From: an uncultured Verrucomicrobiales bacterium
GTDB taxonomy: Bacteria > Verrucomicrobiota > Verrucomicrobiia > Verrucomicrobiales > Akkermansiaceae
Reading direction: 5' to 3'
NCBI GenBank assembly: GCA_937930235.1
Contig: CALGLJ010000090.1
Coordinates: 1-45,154, forward strand
DNA length: 45,154 nt
Both the position numbers and the translations under genes were made by a program. A model generated the notes under the pieces. It saw nothing but the letters and a program-made list of their open reading frames with translations, had not been told where the DNA came from and ran no database searches. Positions 16,578-24,906 of this stretch are shown here, in pieces. Every line of letters begins with the position of its first letter. Within the stretch, counting starts at the first letter, position 1.

Positions 16578-19177
16578 AAAAACTCATTCTCGTTTTACTC
16601 AGCTCCTCCTTAGCGTTGGCAGAGGAGCCACCAGTCGATGATCTCTTTAAGCAATTACGGTCTCCTGATTTTCAGAAACGAGAGGAGGCCATGGAAAAGA
16701 TCTGGGAATTAGGAGATCAAACATTGCCCTATCTCAGCAAGCTGACGGGTGACCAAAATCCTGAACTGGCAGCACGAGCGGCCAGTGTGCGGCGAAAAAT
16801 TCAATCGGGTTTGAGGCCGGATACCCCCAAGGAAATTAGCGATCAAATTGAAAAATATTTTTCATCAGAGCGACGAGGGAAGCTGCAAGTGATTCGTAAA
16901 TTGACCGAACTCAATGCCATCCCCTACCTCATGCGCCTGCTCCAAATAGAAGATGATGCAGACCTTAAACCCTTTTTAAGAGATACCGTTGCACGGGGAC
17001 TTCCAAGGATGTTACTGAGCGCACTGGAGGAAGAGAGACTCGATGACGTCCGCGAACTGTTGCATGTCGGGAGAGACTATCGGAGTTACCTCCGCTGTGG
17101 GACCTTCTTCCTGCACCAAGGTGAGCTCGAAGCTGAGATTGCACGTTTGAAAGAGCTGGATGATGAAGCGTCACGTCAACGATATCTTGCTTACTTACGG
17201 GTGAAAGGAGATGTGCCCCTACTGGTAAGAGAATCTCAGCGGCTGGGCGATCGCGTCAGCGAAGCTACCGGAGAGCTGATGCTGGGAAATCTGGCCCCGA
17301 CCTTTCAATTGGTGAAAGCCAGTGAGAGGGTGAAGGGAGTGGATCGATTCTATCTGAACTGGGCGATCGCGCGGAACGGTGGTGATGAAAAGGAAATAGA
17401 ATCGGCTCGCGCAAGCATCATCGCGGAGGCGAAAAAAGACCCTCAAAATACTCGTTCGATATTGAACTTGATGCGTATTGGAGAGCCAAAAATCGTGGAA
17501 GAGATCATCGAAACAAGTGAACGATGGGATCTTAAATTCGACTATCTTTTGAGCCAGGACCGAACCCTTGAAATTCCTAAAGTGCTAGGGGTAGATTTGC
17601 ACGAGGCTTCTGATGATTGGTTAAAAGAAAAATCTGATATCATCACGCAATCTCTGGATCTCGCTAAGACGGAATCAACCATCAATCTCATGGCGGTGAC
17701 GGCTCGTTTTTTTGGAGATAGGGGACTGCCGGTGCAAGAAGCTCGAGTTCTGGAAGCGTTATTTGATGCGCTGAGAAAAAATCCGAATAAAACGACCATT
17801 AGCTGGCTCCAAGATTACATTTATCCGACCAGTCTTCTCTCGCGAGGTGGGGCTCAGGCCTTCGCCCGAGAGGTGGATGATTTTGATCTCCCGATGGATG
17901 AGCTTCTGGCTCACCTTCCATATAGCAGTGAACCCACTTTATGGCTCAAGGAAGAATTGAAACAGATGGCTCCCGATTTAAAATCGGAAGATTTTCTCAA
18001 GCTAGTCTTTTCATTTTTGGGATCACTTTGTCTGGATGAGAAGGAGTATGAAACTTGGTTTCAGAAAGTCGAAACACGTGTTCGAAAAGAATACCAAGAA
18101 GATGGCGATGATCATGGATTAAGGCATCTGGTCCACCTCTGCGTCATTGCGGGAAGAGCTGAGGAAGCCTTAAATTTGCATCTGGAGAGAGGCGAGCCGG
18201 CAGCGCAAAAACCAAGAGAAATCACGCAGCGTGCTCGCTTTGCTTATTATTTGGAAAATTGGAAAGAATCGAGCATTTCATATGAAGCCAATATTGGAAG
18301 AGGGCCAGAGACCTATAGTGAACAATTTCCATATTCTCTTGTGATTGAAAAATTGGGCGAAAAAGAGAAATCAAAGGCTCTTTTTCAGAAAGCTCTGCGT
18401 TTTGCGAATTGTGGCTGGGGCGGGCCAGATGGAGCGTATTATTCGGCCGCATACTATCAGATCGACTTTCGGAAATATCAAGAGGCGAGAGCTTCGTTAA
18501 AGCAGTCCTATTTATGTTCTTGGGATCTTGTTTCGCAGTCTTCCGTTGCGGCTGGCAATCTGCGAGTCATCAATTTGCTTGCGCGTGAGGCGGTGCGTGC
18601 TCGAGATTGGAAGGCGGCTCTGGCTTTTCAGGAATTCTTCCTCTGGGCCGTGGGTGAACTGGGGCAGCAAGGGTACCTGAATGCCCGTTTTAAATCTGAA
18701 TTTGCACGCGGGATGCTACGCTTTGAGGAGGGGCATCGTGAGGAGGCCGAAAAGATTCTGACTCAGGCTCATGCTCTCATTCCTGCGAGTGGACTTTTGG
18801 CAGACGATTTTTTCCCCGTGTTAAGAGAAGCGGGACTGACGGAGTTACACGATACTCTCTGTGAGAAGTCTCTCGCGCATGCGCGCAAAATCATCGAAGT
18901 CTACCCCAATGACGCCAATGTCCGGAATGTCTTTGGTTGGATCGCTTCGCGGGCAAGTCGAAACCTCCCTGAAGCGGAAGAGCACATGAAGGTTGCGGTG
19001 AAAATCGAACCGCGATCGGAAGCATATCTAGATACTTTGGCTGAAGTTTACTTTGCGATGAGAAATCGAGAAGAGGCGATCAAGTGGAGTGAGAAATCAT
19101 TTGCAAATAGCGCTGTTGATCCTCAGCTCCGTGAACAATATTACCGCTTTCGCTTCGAAGATTTTCCAGTTCCGTAA
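16574..19177 (+). CDS. Exported HEAT/TPR-repeat protein, function unknown
   Basis: An 867-residue protein beginning with a signal peptide (MKKLILVLLSSSLALA, cleavage near residue 16). Residues about 20-75 look like a HEAT repeat (LRSPDFQKREEAMEKIWELGDQ), and the rest is alpha-helical. Clear TPR-like hairpins occur at the C-terminus (about 770-860), for example NLPEAEEHMKVAVKIEPRSEAYL and FAMRNREEAIKWSEKSF. It probably works in the periplasm as a protein-binding solenoid; no catalytic motif is visible. Its start codon overlaps the stop of the sirtuin gene. Large exported solenoid proteins of this kind are common in PVC bacteria and remain mostly uncharacterised. Confidence 0.85.
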   Translation: MKKLILVLLSSSLALAEEPPVDDLFKQLRSPDFQKREEAMEKIWELGDQTLPYLSKLTGDQNPELAARAASVRRKIQSGLRPDTPKEISDQIEKYFSSERRGKLQVIRKLTELNAIPYLMRLLQIEDDADLKPFLRDTVARGLPRMLLSALEEERLDDVRELLHVGRDYRSYLRCGTFFLHQGELEAEIARLKELDDEASRQRYLAYLRVKGDVPLLVRESQRLGDRVSEATGELMLGNLAPTFQLVKASERVKGVDRFYLNWAIARNGGDEKEIESARASIIAEAKKDPQNTRSILNLMRIGEPKIVEEIIETSERWDLKFDYLLSQDRTLEIPKVLGVDLHEASDDWLKEKSDIITQSLDLAKTESTINLMAVTARFFGDRGLPVQEARVLEALFDALRKNPNKTTISWLQDYIYPTSLLSRGGAQAFAREVDDFDLPMDELLAHLPYSSEPTLWLKEELKQMAPDLKSEDFLKLVFSFLGSLCLDEKEYETWFQKVETRVRKEYQEDGDDHGLRHLVHLCVIAGRAEEALNLHLERGEPAAQKPREITQRARFAYYLENWKESSISYEANIGRGPETYSEQFPYSLVIEKLGEKEKSKALFQKALRFANCGWGGPDGAYYSAAYYQIDFRKYQEARASLKQSYLCSWDLVSQSSVAAGNLRVINLLAREAVRARDWKAALAFQEFFLWAVGELGQQGYLNARFKSEFARGMLRFEEGHREEAEKILTQAHALIPASGLLADDFFPVLREAGLTELHDTLCEKSLAHARKIIEVYPNDANVRNVFGWIASRASRNLPEAEEHMKVAVKIEPRSEAYLDTLAEVYFAMRNREEAIKWSEKSFANSAVDPQLREQYYRFRFEDFPVP

Positions 19178-19227
19178 AATTTGTGGCGTGCTATCAAGGG
19201 AAAATTGATTAAGAACATCTAAGCTTT

Positions 19228-20808
19228 ATGGATGTTCATACAGATTTCACTTGGATCGATTGGTCGGTCATTGTCCTGTACATGGTTTTCACCACTTGGC
19301 TGGGCCACCGTTTATCCGGGAAGCAAGCCACGATTAAAGACTTCTTTCTCGGGGGGAAGCGCCTCCCTTGGTGGGCCGTTTCGGGGTCCATGATTGCGAC
19401 CGAAATCAGCGCACTGACTTTTATCGGAGTGCCTGGAGGAGTTTATGCCATGAATGGAGATTGGACTTACCTCCAGTGGGGTGTGGGATCGATCATTGCG
19501 CGTTTTGCAGTAGGATATTGGCTGGTGCCTCTGTATTATGAGAAGGAAATTTACAGTCCCTACGACTTTATGGGAAGTCGCTTGGGGGAAGGGGTTCGCC
19601 GTTTAGTAACAGGCTTATTTTCACTTGGAGCAGTGCTTGGGCAAGGAGTGCGGGTGGTCGTGACTGCCGTTATTCTCCAAGTGATGACCGGGATGGATGC
19701 GAATCTTTGCATTGTGATTATCTGCCTCTTTGCGGTGGCCTGGACTTTTCTAGGAGGGATGCAGACCGTCATTTGGACCGATGTGATTCAATTTTGCCTC
19801 TTCATTGCCGGAGGGCTTCTTGCGCTCGTGGTCTTACTTCAAGCGATGGGGTGGAGCCAAATTCATGATCTCAATCAGATTTTCGTGGACGGTAAGCCTT
19901 TCGACAAAACGCGGATCATGGATTTCCGCACTCCCTTCGAGCATCCTATGGCGAGCTATACCATTTGGGTGGGAATTTTTGCGATGCCTTTTCAGAACTT
20001 TGCCGCGTTTGGAGTGGATCAACTCAATACTCAGAGGATGTTTTGCTGTGGGAGTGCGAAAGAGGCTCGGAAGGCGATCTGCTGGAGCTCGGTTTCTCTT
20101 TTGATTACCTTACTTATGTTAGCTGTGGGAGCGGGACTGTATGCTTGGTATCAGGTGAATACTCCTACGGAAGCAGAAGCGGCCTTGTTTACGGAGAATT
20201 CAAATTTCGTCTTCCCTACTTGGATCATTCGGGAACTTCCAGTTGGGGTCTCGGGCTTGATCCTTGCGGGGGCTTTTGCGGCGGCGATCTCAAGTCTCGA
20301 CTCTATTCTGGCCGCCCTTTCTCAAACGAGCCTCTCGATTCTCTACGGACGAGAGCGTCTTGAAAATGATGCAGATGGTCAGAAGATGGTGTTCCATTCC
20401 CGCGTGGCCGTATCGATCTGGGGTGCGATTCTGTGCTTATTCTCGATCGGGATGTATTTCGTCTACAGTAGCAATAAGGACAGTGATCTCATTAAATTAG
20501 CCTTTGGAATCGTGTCTTACACCTTTGGTCCTCTGTTAGGGATTTTGTTGGCTGCGATTTTCCCCAAACACATCAATGTCGGGGCTCTCGTTCTGGGGGC
20601 GATAGTGTCGGTCCTCGTGGTATTTTATTCTCGCCCCGAGCTGCCCCTCATTCTGGATGCCCTAGGAATGAAAGAGGTGAATCAATGGCTGGAAAATAAC
20701 CAACCTGGTTTCATCTCGGTCTGGTTTTTTCCGATCAATTGTGCATTGACATTTGGGATGGGCTGGCTTGGTGGATTTTTCCAAAAAAGCGATCGATCTT
20801 CCGTTTGA
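19228..20808 (+). CDS. Sodium:solute symporter (SSS family)
   Basis: A 526-residue inner-membrane protein with about 13-14 predicted helices. SSS features include an early WIDWSVIVLYMVFTTWLG helix, the DFFLGGKRLPWWAVSGSMIATEISALTFIG block, a GGMQTVIWTDVIQFCLF segment near residue 175 and the AGAFAAAISSLDSILAALSQ sodium-site region near residue 350. Such carriers import sugars, inositol, sialic acids, amino acids or other organic solutes with Na+; the substrate here is undetermined, although a sugar is likely given the genome's other genes. It stands alone upstream of the putative origin region and is followed by a short hairpin at 20866-20880. Confidence 0.94.
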   Translation: MDVHTDFTWIDWSVIVLYMVFTTWLGHRLSGKQATIKDFFLGGKRLPWWAVSGSMIATEISALTFIGVPGGVYAMNGDWTYLQWGVGSIIARFAVGYWLVPLYYEKEIYSPYDFMGSRLGEGVRRLVTGLFSLGAVLGQGVRVVVTAVILQVMTGMDANLCIVIICLFAVAWTFLGGMQTVIWTDVIQFCLFIAGGLLALVVLLQAMGWSQIHDLNQIFVDGKPFDKTRIMDFRTPFEHPMASYTIWVGIFAMPFQNFAAFGVDQLNTQRMFCCGSAKEARKAICWSSVSLLITLLMLAVGAGLYAWYQVNTPTEAEAALFTENSNFVFPTWIIRELPVGVSGLILAGAFAAAISSLDSILAALSQTSLSILYGRERLENDADGQKMVFHSRVAVSIWGAILCLFSIGMYFVYSSNKDSDLIKLAFGIVSYTFGPLLGILLAAIFPKHINVGALVLGAIVSVLVVFYSRPELPLILDALGMKEVNQWLENNQPGFISVWFFPINCALTFGMGWLGGFFQKSDRSSV

Positions 20809-20822
20809 TTTATTTGAATTAA

Positions 20823-20836
20823 AAGCGAGAGGCGCG
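20823..20836 (+). repeat. Direct repeat copy 1 (AAGCGAGAGGCGCG)
   Basis: An exact 14-base match to the copy at 21035-21048, 212 bases apart. Both copies are followed by a homopolymeric A or T run. The core GAGAGGCG recurs in inverted form at 21089-21096. Confidence 0.75.
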
Positions 20837-20865
20837 GATTTTTTTGAGAATAATTTCGCGCAAAG

Positions 20866-20880
20866 CCCTCATTTTGAGGG
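20866..20880. other. Short hairpin after the symporter gene
   Basis: CCCTCA and TGAGGG form a 6-base-pair stem with a 3-base loop. There is no T-run after it on the plus strand, so it is a weak terminator candidate at best. Confidence 0.4.
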
Positions 20881-21034
20881 GTGAGTTGTTGCATGGAAGA
20901 AACGGATTCGATCGCGTGAAATTCTTCTAATTCATTGTTCTATCAATGTTTATTGGTGCTTCAAGGGGTTGCGGGATGATGCTGAAAATCATCAAATTTG
21001 GAGAGATACTTGAGCTTGCTTAATTTTCAGGCTG

Positions 21035-21048
21035 AAGCGAGAGGCGCG
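21035..21048 (+). repeat. Direct repeat copy 2 (AAGCGAGAGGCGCG)
   Basis: The second exact copy of the 14-mer seen at 20823. Its GAGAGGCG core (21039-21046) can pair with CGCCTCTC at 21089-21096, enclosing a 42-base loop that contains the DnaA box. Confidence 0.75.
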
Positions 21049-21077
21049 AAAAAAATTTTAAAAATACGTGGAACACT

Positions 21078-21086
21078 TGTGGAAAA
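21078..21086 (-). promoter_or_regulatory. DnaA box (TTTTCCACA on the minus strand)
   Basis: TGTGGAAAA on the plus strand is an exact match to the TTWTNCACA consensus read on the minus strand. It sits about 160 bases before the dnaA start, either as part of the origin or as an autoregulatory site. Confidence 0.55.
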
Positions 21087-21089
21087 GAC

Positions 21090-21114
21090 GCCTCTCACTA
21101 TGAGGCATTTTTTT
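21090..21114 (+). terminator. Terminator-like hairpin upstream of dnaA
   Basis: GCCTC (21090-21094) pairs with GAGGC (21102-21106) around a 7-base loop, followed by A and seven T. It lies 130 bases before dnaA, so it could end transcription from upstream, end a small RNA, or act as an attenuator. Its 5' arm overlaps the inverted copy of the 14-mer core. Confidence 0.55.
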
Positions 21115-21243
21115 GGTCGATTTTGGTTTTCTTAGACCATCGGCATATGCTCATCTTCTGCCTGCTAGGTCATCCCTTCGGGGGCTGGAATTCGTTCCGA
21201 TCAGCACACATATTTTTAATGATTGATTAGTTAAATTACAAAA

Positions 21244-22734
21244 ATGAACTCAGCATCGGAAGCCCCCACAAATGAATTTATTGAAAAAAATTCTACGCTC
21301 ACAGAAAGAACCGAGAGCCTATTTCAAGACCTTCCCAAAATATGGAAGAACGTGCAGAAAAAACTGCAAAACTACCTCAGTGAAGATGCTTACCTTCGTT
21401 GGTTTCAAAATGCCGAGCTGGTGCAGGTTGATGGCCAGCAAGGAGTGATCGGCGTGAATTCCGATATGCAGCAAATCTGGGTAGAAACGAATTACCTCGA
21501 TGAGCTCCGAGCGGCCTTTGCGGAAGGAGCAGGAATCCACTGTAGTCCGTCGGTAGTGGTCATGGGGCAAGAGGAGACGTTCGCGCGATCTGCCACGCCT
21601 GAGCATACCCAGTCAGATCGAGGAAGTAGCCCATCAGCGGAGCCTCAGAAAAAGGTGATCCCAGATCAGTCCGGGACGGCGATGCCGATTGCGGTGGAGC
21701 GGAAGCTGAAACGCATGGGGGTGAATCCAGAGTTTAGTTTTGAAAGCTTTGTCGTGGGACAGAATAGCCAGTTCGCTCATGCGGCTTGCTCCGCAGTGGC
21801 TTCAAGAGAAGGACGCAGTTTTAATCCATTATTTATCCATGGCCGGCCCGGTCTTGGGAAAACCCACTTAATGTCTGCCATCGCGCAGCAATTGATGGTG
21901 ATGGATCCCAAGGTGAAGGTGGTCTTTCTCACTGCCGAACAGTTTGCCAATGAATTCATCGATGCGGTGAGAAAGGGGAGTTTGGATGTCTTCCGTAAAG
22001 CTTACCGAACCGCAGATTTCATGCTGATCGATGACATTCAATTTCTTGGAGGCAAGGAGCGCACGCAGGATGAATTTTTCCATACCTTCAGTAAGCTGCT
22101 CAATATGCAGACTCAGATCGTTTTGACCTCGGACCGCCCTGCACATGAGATCCAAACTCTGGAGCCACGTTTGGTGAGTCGTTTCGAGAGTGGTCTCACG
22201 GTAGAGTTAGACCCGCCAGGCTTGGAGACCCGCATCGCAATTCTCCGTCGTAAGATGGAGCTCTGGAACGTCGAGCTGAGCAATGATGTCGTTTACCATA
22301 TTGCAAATCTCATTAAAAGTAATGTCCGCCGTTTGGAGGGTGCGCTTACCCGGGTTGCGAGCTTTAGTTTTCTCTCAAGTGAAGCCATGACAATCGCGAA
22401 AGTGGATGATCTTTTGAAAGATCTCGTCCGAGATGAGAACTCCCGCCTCACGACGATTGATGATGTGCAGCGCGCGGTTTGTAGTCATTATGATCTGACG
22501 CTCGGCGATATGACGAGTAAGCGGCGACCTGCAAGCATTGCCTTTCCAAGGCAGGTCGCGATGTTTCTCTGCCGACAGCTCACTAAGCATTCCTTAGTAG
22601 AAATTGGCGAAGCCTTTGGCCGACGTGACCATGGAACTGTCATTCACGCTTGTAAAAAGGTGAAGGAAACAAGTGAAGATGACCCCTCTGTCGCTTCCGC
22701 CGTAGAGATCATTCGAACAAGTCTTCAACGCTGA
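21244..22734 (+). CDS. dnaA: Chromosomal replication initiator protein DnaA
   Basis: A 496-residue protein with the four DnaA domains. Domain I is at about residues 30-105 (WKNVQKKLQNYLSEDAYLRWF), a variable Ser/Gln-rich linker follows to about 160, then the AAA+ ATPase with Walker A GRPGLGKT (200-207), Walker B LIDDIQFLGGKERT and the sensor region. The C-terminal DNA-binding domain carries the signature EIGEAFGRRDHGTVIHACKKV. It opens the origin by binding DnaA boxes. It lies directly downstream of the putative origin region and 96 bases upstream of dnaN; the intergenic hairpins suggest that the two genes may be separately controlled. Confidence 0.98.
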   Translation: MNSASEAPTNEFIEKNSTLTERTESLFQDLPKIWKNVQKKLQNYLSEDAYLRWFQNAELVQVDGQQGVIGVNSDMQQIWVETNYLDELRAAFAEGAGIHCSPSVVVMGQEETFARSATPEHTQSDRGSSPSAEPQKKVIPDQSGTAMPIAVERKLKRMGVNPEFSFESFVVGQNSQFAHAACSAVASREGRSFNPLFIHGRPGLGKTHLMSAIAQQLMVMDPKVKVVFLTAEQFANEFIDAVRKGSLDVFRKAYRTADFMLIDDIQFLGGKERTQDEFFHTFSKLLNMQTQIVLTSDRPAHEIQTLEPRLVSRFESGLTVELDPPGLETRIAILRRKMELWNVELSNDVVYHIANLIKSNVRRLEGALTRVASFSFLSSEAMTIAKVDDLLKDLVRDENSRLTTIDDVQRAVCSHYDLTLGDMTSKRRPASIAFPRQVAMFLCRQLTKHSLVEIGEAFGRRDHGTVIHACKKVKETSEDDPSVASAVEIIRTSLQR

Positions 22735-22806
22735 AGCGCTAAAAATCATAAAGATGGCTTAAATGAAGCCTTGCCAAGGAATCAGTCGGAAGGCAGTTTC
22801 CTTAGT

Positions 22807-22822
22807 ATTCCCTAGAGGGAAT
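22807..22822. repeat. Inverted repeat just before dnaN
   Basis: ATTCCCT and AGGGAAT are perfect 7-base arms around a 2-base centre, ending 8 bases before the dnaN start codon. It could be an operator or an mRNA hairpin covering the ribosome binding region. Confidence 0.55.
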
Positions 22823-22830
22823 CTAGCGCG

Positions 22831-23928
22831 ATGAAATTTCTGATCACTAAGGAGGCATTTTTGGATGGGTTGCAGCAGGTGCAGCATGTGGTGAGTAGCC
22901 GAACAACACTCCCGATTCTCTCGAACGTGCTCATCGAGGCTAATGACGAAGGTCTACGGCTCACGACGACAGATCTTGATGTTGGCGTCAGTGGCGTGGC
23001 CAAAGCCGAGGTGTCGAAGGGTGGTTCCACCACTCTCCCGGTGCGCCGCCTCTTTAGTATCATTCGCGAGCTTCCATCGGAGGAGATCGAGGTATCTGTT
23101 GATGCGAAGAATGTGGCCAGCATTAAGAGTGGGCCAAGTTTTTTCAAAATCATCGGATTAGCGGACAACGAATTTCCACCTCTCGCTGATTTTGCAAATG
23201 CCAAGGAATATAAAATTCCCCAAGCCATCCTGCAAGAGGGGCTTAAAAAAACATCCTATGCCATTTCGAGTGATGAGACGCGCTACGTGCTGAACGGGAT
23301 CTTTGTCTCTTTCAAGGAAGGTAAGCTCACCTTAGTGGCCACAGATGGTCGCCGTCTCGCGATGGTCGAGAACGATCTTGAATTCCCCTCGAGCCATGAG
23401 ACCGATTTCATTGTGCCCACGAAAGCGGTGCAGGAGTTACAGCGATTACTCACGGGGGAAGGTGAGGTTCTCGTCTCCTTGAGTGATAATCAAATCTGCT
23501 TCGAAGTGGGAACCAGCATTATCGTGAGCAAACTCATTGAGGGGAATTACCCAAATTACCGCCAGGTGATTCCGGGAGAATCGAAAGAACGTCTGACCCT
23601 CAATCGTGAAGCGCTCTTTGAAACGGTGCGTCGAGTTTCTCTCTTATCCTCCGATAAATCTAACTCGATCAAACTCAGCTTCAATCTGAATGAACTCGGA
23701 GTCACTGCCAACAGTCCAGATATTGGAGAAGCAAATGAATCGGTAGATGTGAAATATGAAGGGAAGGAATTTGCCATCGCATTTAATCCCGAGTTTTTAC
23801 AGGCCCCATTGAAAGCGCTTTCGGAAAAAGAAATTCACCTCGATCTCATTGATGAAATGAGTCCTGGGGTTCTTCGTACGGATGATGCATTTCTCTATGT
23901 GCTCATGCCGATGCGGGTGAATTCCTAA
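22831..23928 (+). CDS. dnaN: DNA polymerase III beta sliding clamp
   Basis: A 365-residue protein with the three repeated clamp domains. It opens with the usual MKFLITKEAFLDGLQQVQHVVSSRTTLPILSNVLIEA type sequence, has YVLNGIFVSF and LVATDGRRLA in the middle domain, and ends with a clamp-typical AFLYVLMPMRVNS, where the M-P-M-R end is highly conserved. It encircles DNA and tethers polymerase III and other factors. It follows dnaA as in most bacteria. A well-formed terminator lies directly after it (23944-23968), so the next gene is transcribed separately. Confidence 0.98.
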   Translation: MKFLITKEAFLDGLQQVQHVVSSRTTLPILSNVLIEANDEGLRLTTTDLDVGVSGVAKAEVSKGGSTTLPVRRLFSIIRELPSEEIEVSVDAKNVASIKSGPSFFKIIGLADNEFPPLADFANAKEYKIPQAILQEGLKKTSYAISSDETRYVLNGIFVSFKEGKLTLVATDGRRLAMVENDLEFPSSHETDFIVPTKAVQELQRLLTGEGEVLVSLSDNQICFEVGTSIIVSKLIEGNYPNYRQVIPGESKERLTLNREALFETVRRVSLLSSDKSNSIKLSFNLNELGVTANSPDIGEANESVDVKYEGKEFAIAFNPEFLQAPLKALSEKEIHLDLIDEMSPGVLRTDDAFLYVLMPMRVNS

Positions 23929-23943
23929 CAGTTCACTGAACCG

Positions 23944-23968
23944 AGACCTCGGAGCGAGAGGTCTTCTT
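23944..23968 (+). terminator. Rho-independent terminator after dnaN
   Basis: AGACCTC (23944-23950) and GAGGTCT (23958-23964) form a 7-base-pair stem with a 7-base loop, followed by TCTT. It begins 16 bases after the dnaN stop codon. Confidence 0.65.
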
Positions 23969-24048
23969 GATTTCAGGTGGTGATTTCCGCCGTCTTTTTA
24001 AAGTACGGTTGCTCTTCTCTGAGAAAGGCATAAGATCTACTCAATCGG

Positions 24049-24906
24049 GTGAGTTTGATCGAGATACAAGAATTTACAAAATTGCACTGGCGCGCTGGGG
24101 CCGAAATTTTGGTGCTCTGGATTTTCATCTACCAGATTTACCGAGTCTTTCGTGCCACTCGGGGAGCGCGTATCTTGGTCGGCTTGGCGGCGGTGATGAT
24201 CCTCCTGACTCTGACTTCTCAGCTTCTCATGCTCGAGGTCATCGGGTGGATTATTAAGAGTATGGCTGCGATTCTGGCATTTGCGCTTCTCATTATTTTT
24301 CAACCAGAGCTGCGAAGTGCTCTGGCTCGGCTTGGGAGTACTCGGCTTTTTCGGTTTTCGAGTTCCGAACAGCATGCCTTCTTAGACTTACTGGCAGACG
24401 CCGTGGTTCAGCTTTCCAAAAAACGATTTGGAGCTCTTTTCGCGGTTGAGAGAACAATCGAGCTCAAGGATTATGCCGAAACCGGAGTGAAGCTGGATGC
24501 GGTTCTCAGTAAAGAACTGACGGCGACAATTTTTCATCACAAGACGGCTCTACATGATGGCGGAATGATTATCGCGACGGAACGCGTGCAGACGGCCGCT
24601 TGTGTTTTTCCGGTCAGCCAGAAGCAGCTCACAGACCGTTCACTTGGGCTGCGCCATCGCGCAGGTTTGGGGATTTCCGAAGAAAGTGATGCCGTGGCAA
24701 TCGTTGTCAGCGAAGAAACAGGAACGATCTCGATCTGCATCGATGGTAAGATGCAGCGGGATCTTTCTGAGCAAGATTTCCGAGACCGACTCAAAGAAAT
24801 TTTCTTATCACCTCATGCAAAATTTACTGAAGAAATGGCTAGTGAGACACTGGGCCGCGAAGATCGCAGCTCTCGCTCTCGCGATCGCAATCTGGTATCT
24901 GATTAA
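24049..24906 (+). CDS. cdaA: Diadenylate cyclase (CdaA-type, c-di-AMP synthase)
   Basis: A 285-residue membrane enzyme that makes cyclic di-AMP from two ATP. Three N-terminal helices (about residues 18-85) are followed by a DisA_N/DAC domain with LHDGGMII (168-175) and the conserved GLRHRAGLG (200-208) ATP-binding motif, then AIVVSEETGTI. The usual DGA of the first motif is DGG here, an Ala-to-Gly change in the catalytic motif. The start is a GTG at 24049, and the helices begin soon after it. The 3' end overlaps a small out-of-frame membrane-protein gene (24815-24931), and bioD follows. In Firmicutes cdaA is followed by cdaR; here only a CdaR-like helix is found. Confidence 0.93.
   Translation: MSLIEIQEFTKLHWRAGAEILVLWIFIYQIYRVFRATRGARILVGLAAVMILLTLTSQLLMLEVIGWIIKSMAAILAFALLIIFQPELRSALARLGSTRLFRFSSSEQHAFLDLLADAVVQLSKKRFGALFAVERTIELKDYAETGVKLDAVLSKELTATIFHHKTALHDGGMIIATERVQTAACVFPVSQKQLTDRSLGLRHRAGLGISEESDAVAIVVSEETGTISICIDGKMQRDLSEQDFRDRLKEIFLSPHAKFTEEMASETLGREDRSSRSRDRNLVSD

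Larger units (their letters stand above)
20809..21243. other. Putative replication origin / dnaA upstream regulatory region
   Basis: This 435-base stretch has no convincing gene. It lies between the symporter and dnaA-dnaN, the usual position of oriC. It contains two identical 14-mers (20823 and 21035), an 8-base inverted copy (21089-21096), one exact DnaA box (21078-21086), hairpins at 20866-20880 and 20975-20993, a terminator-like hairpin (21090-21114) and an AT-rich run just before dnaA (21210-21243). Only one consensus DnaA box was found by eye, which is few for an origin, so the origin call is tentative. Confidence 0.5.

Noticed and set aside
24037-24375. A minus-strand frame opposite cdaA, and the plus-strand frame 24602-24931 taken as a whole
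   Set aside because: Both mirror cdaA codons. Only the 3' part of the second, from 24815, has a family-like membrane helix, and only that part was kept.
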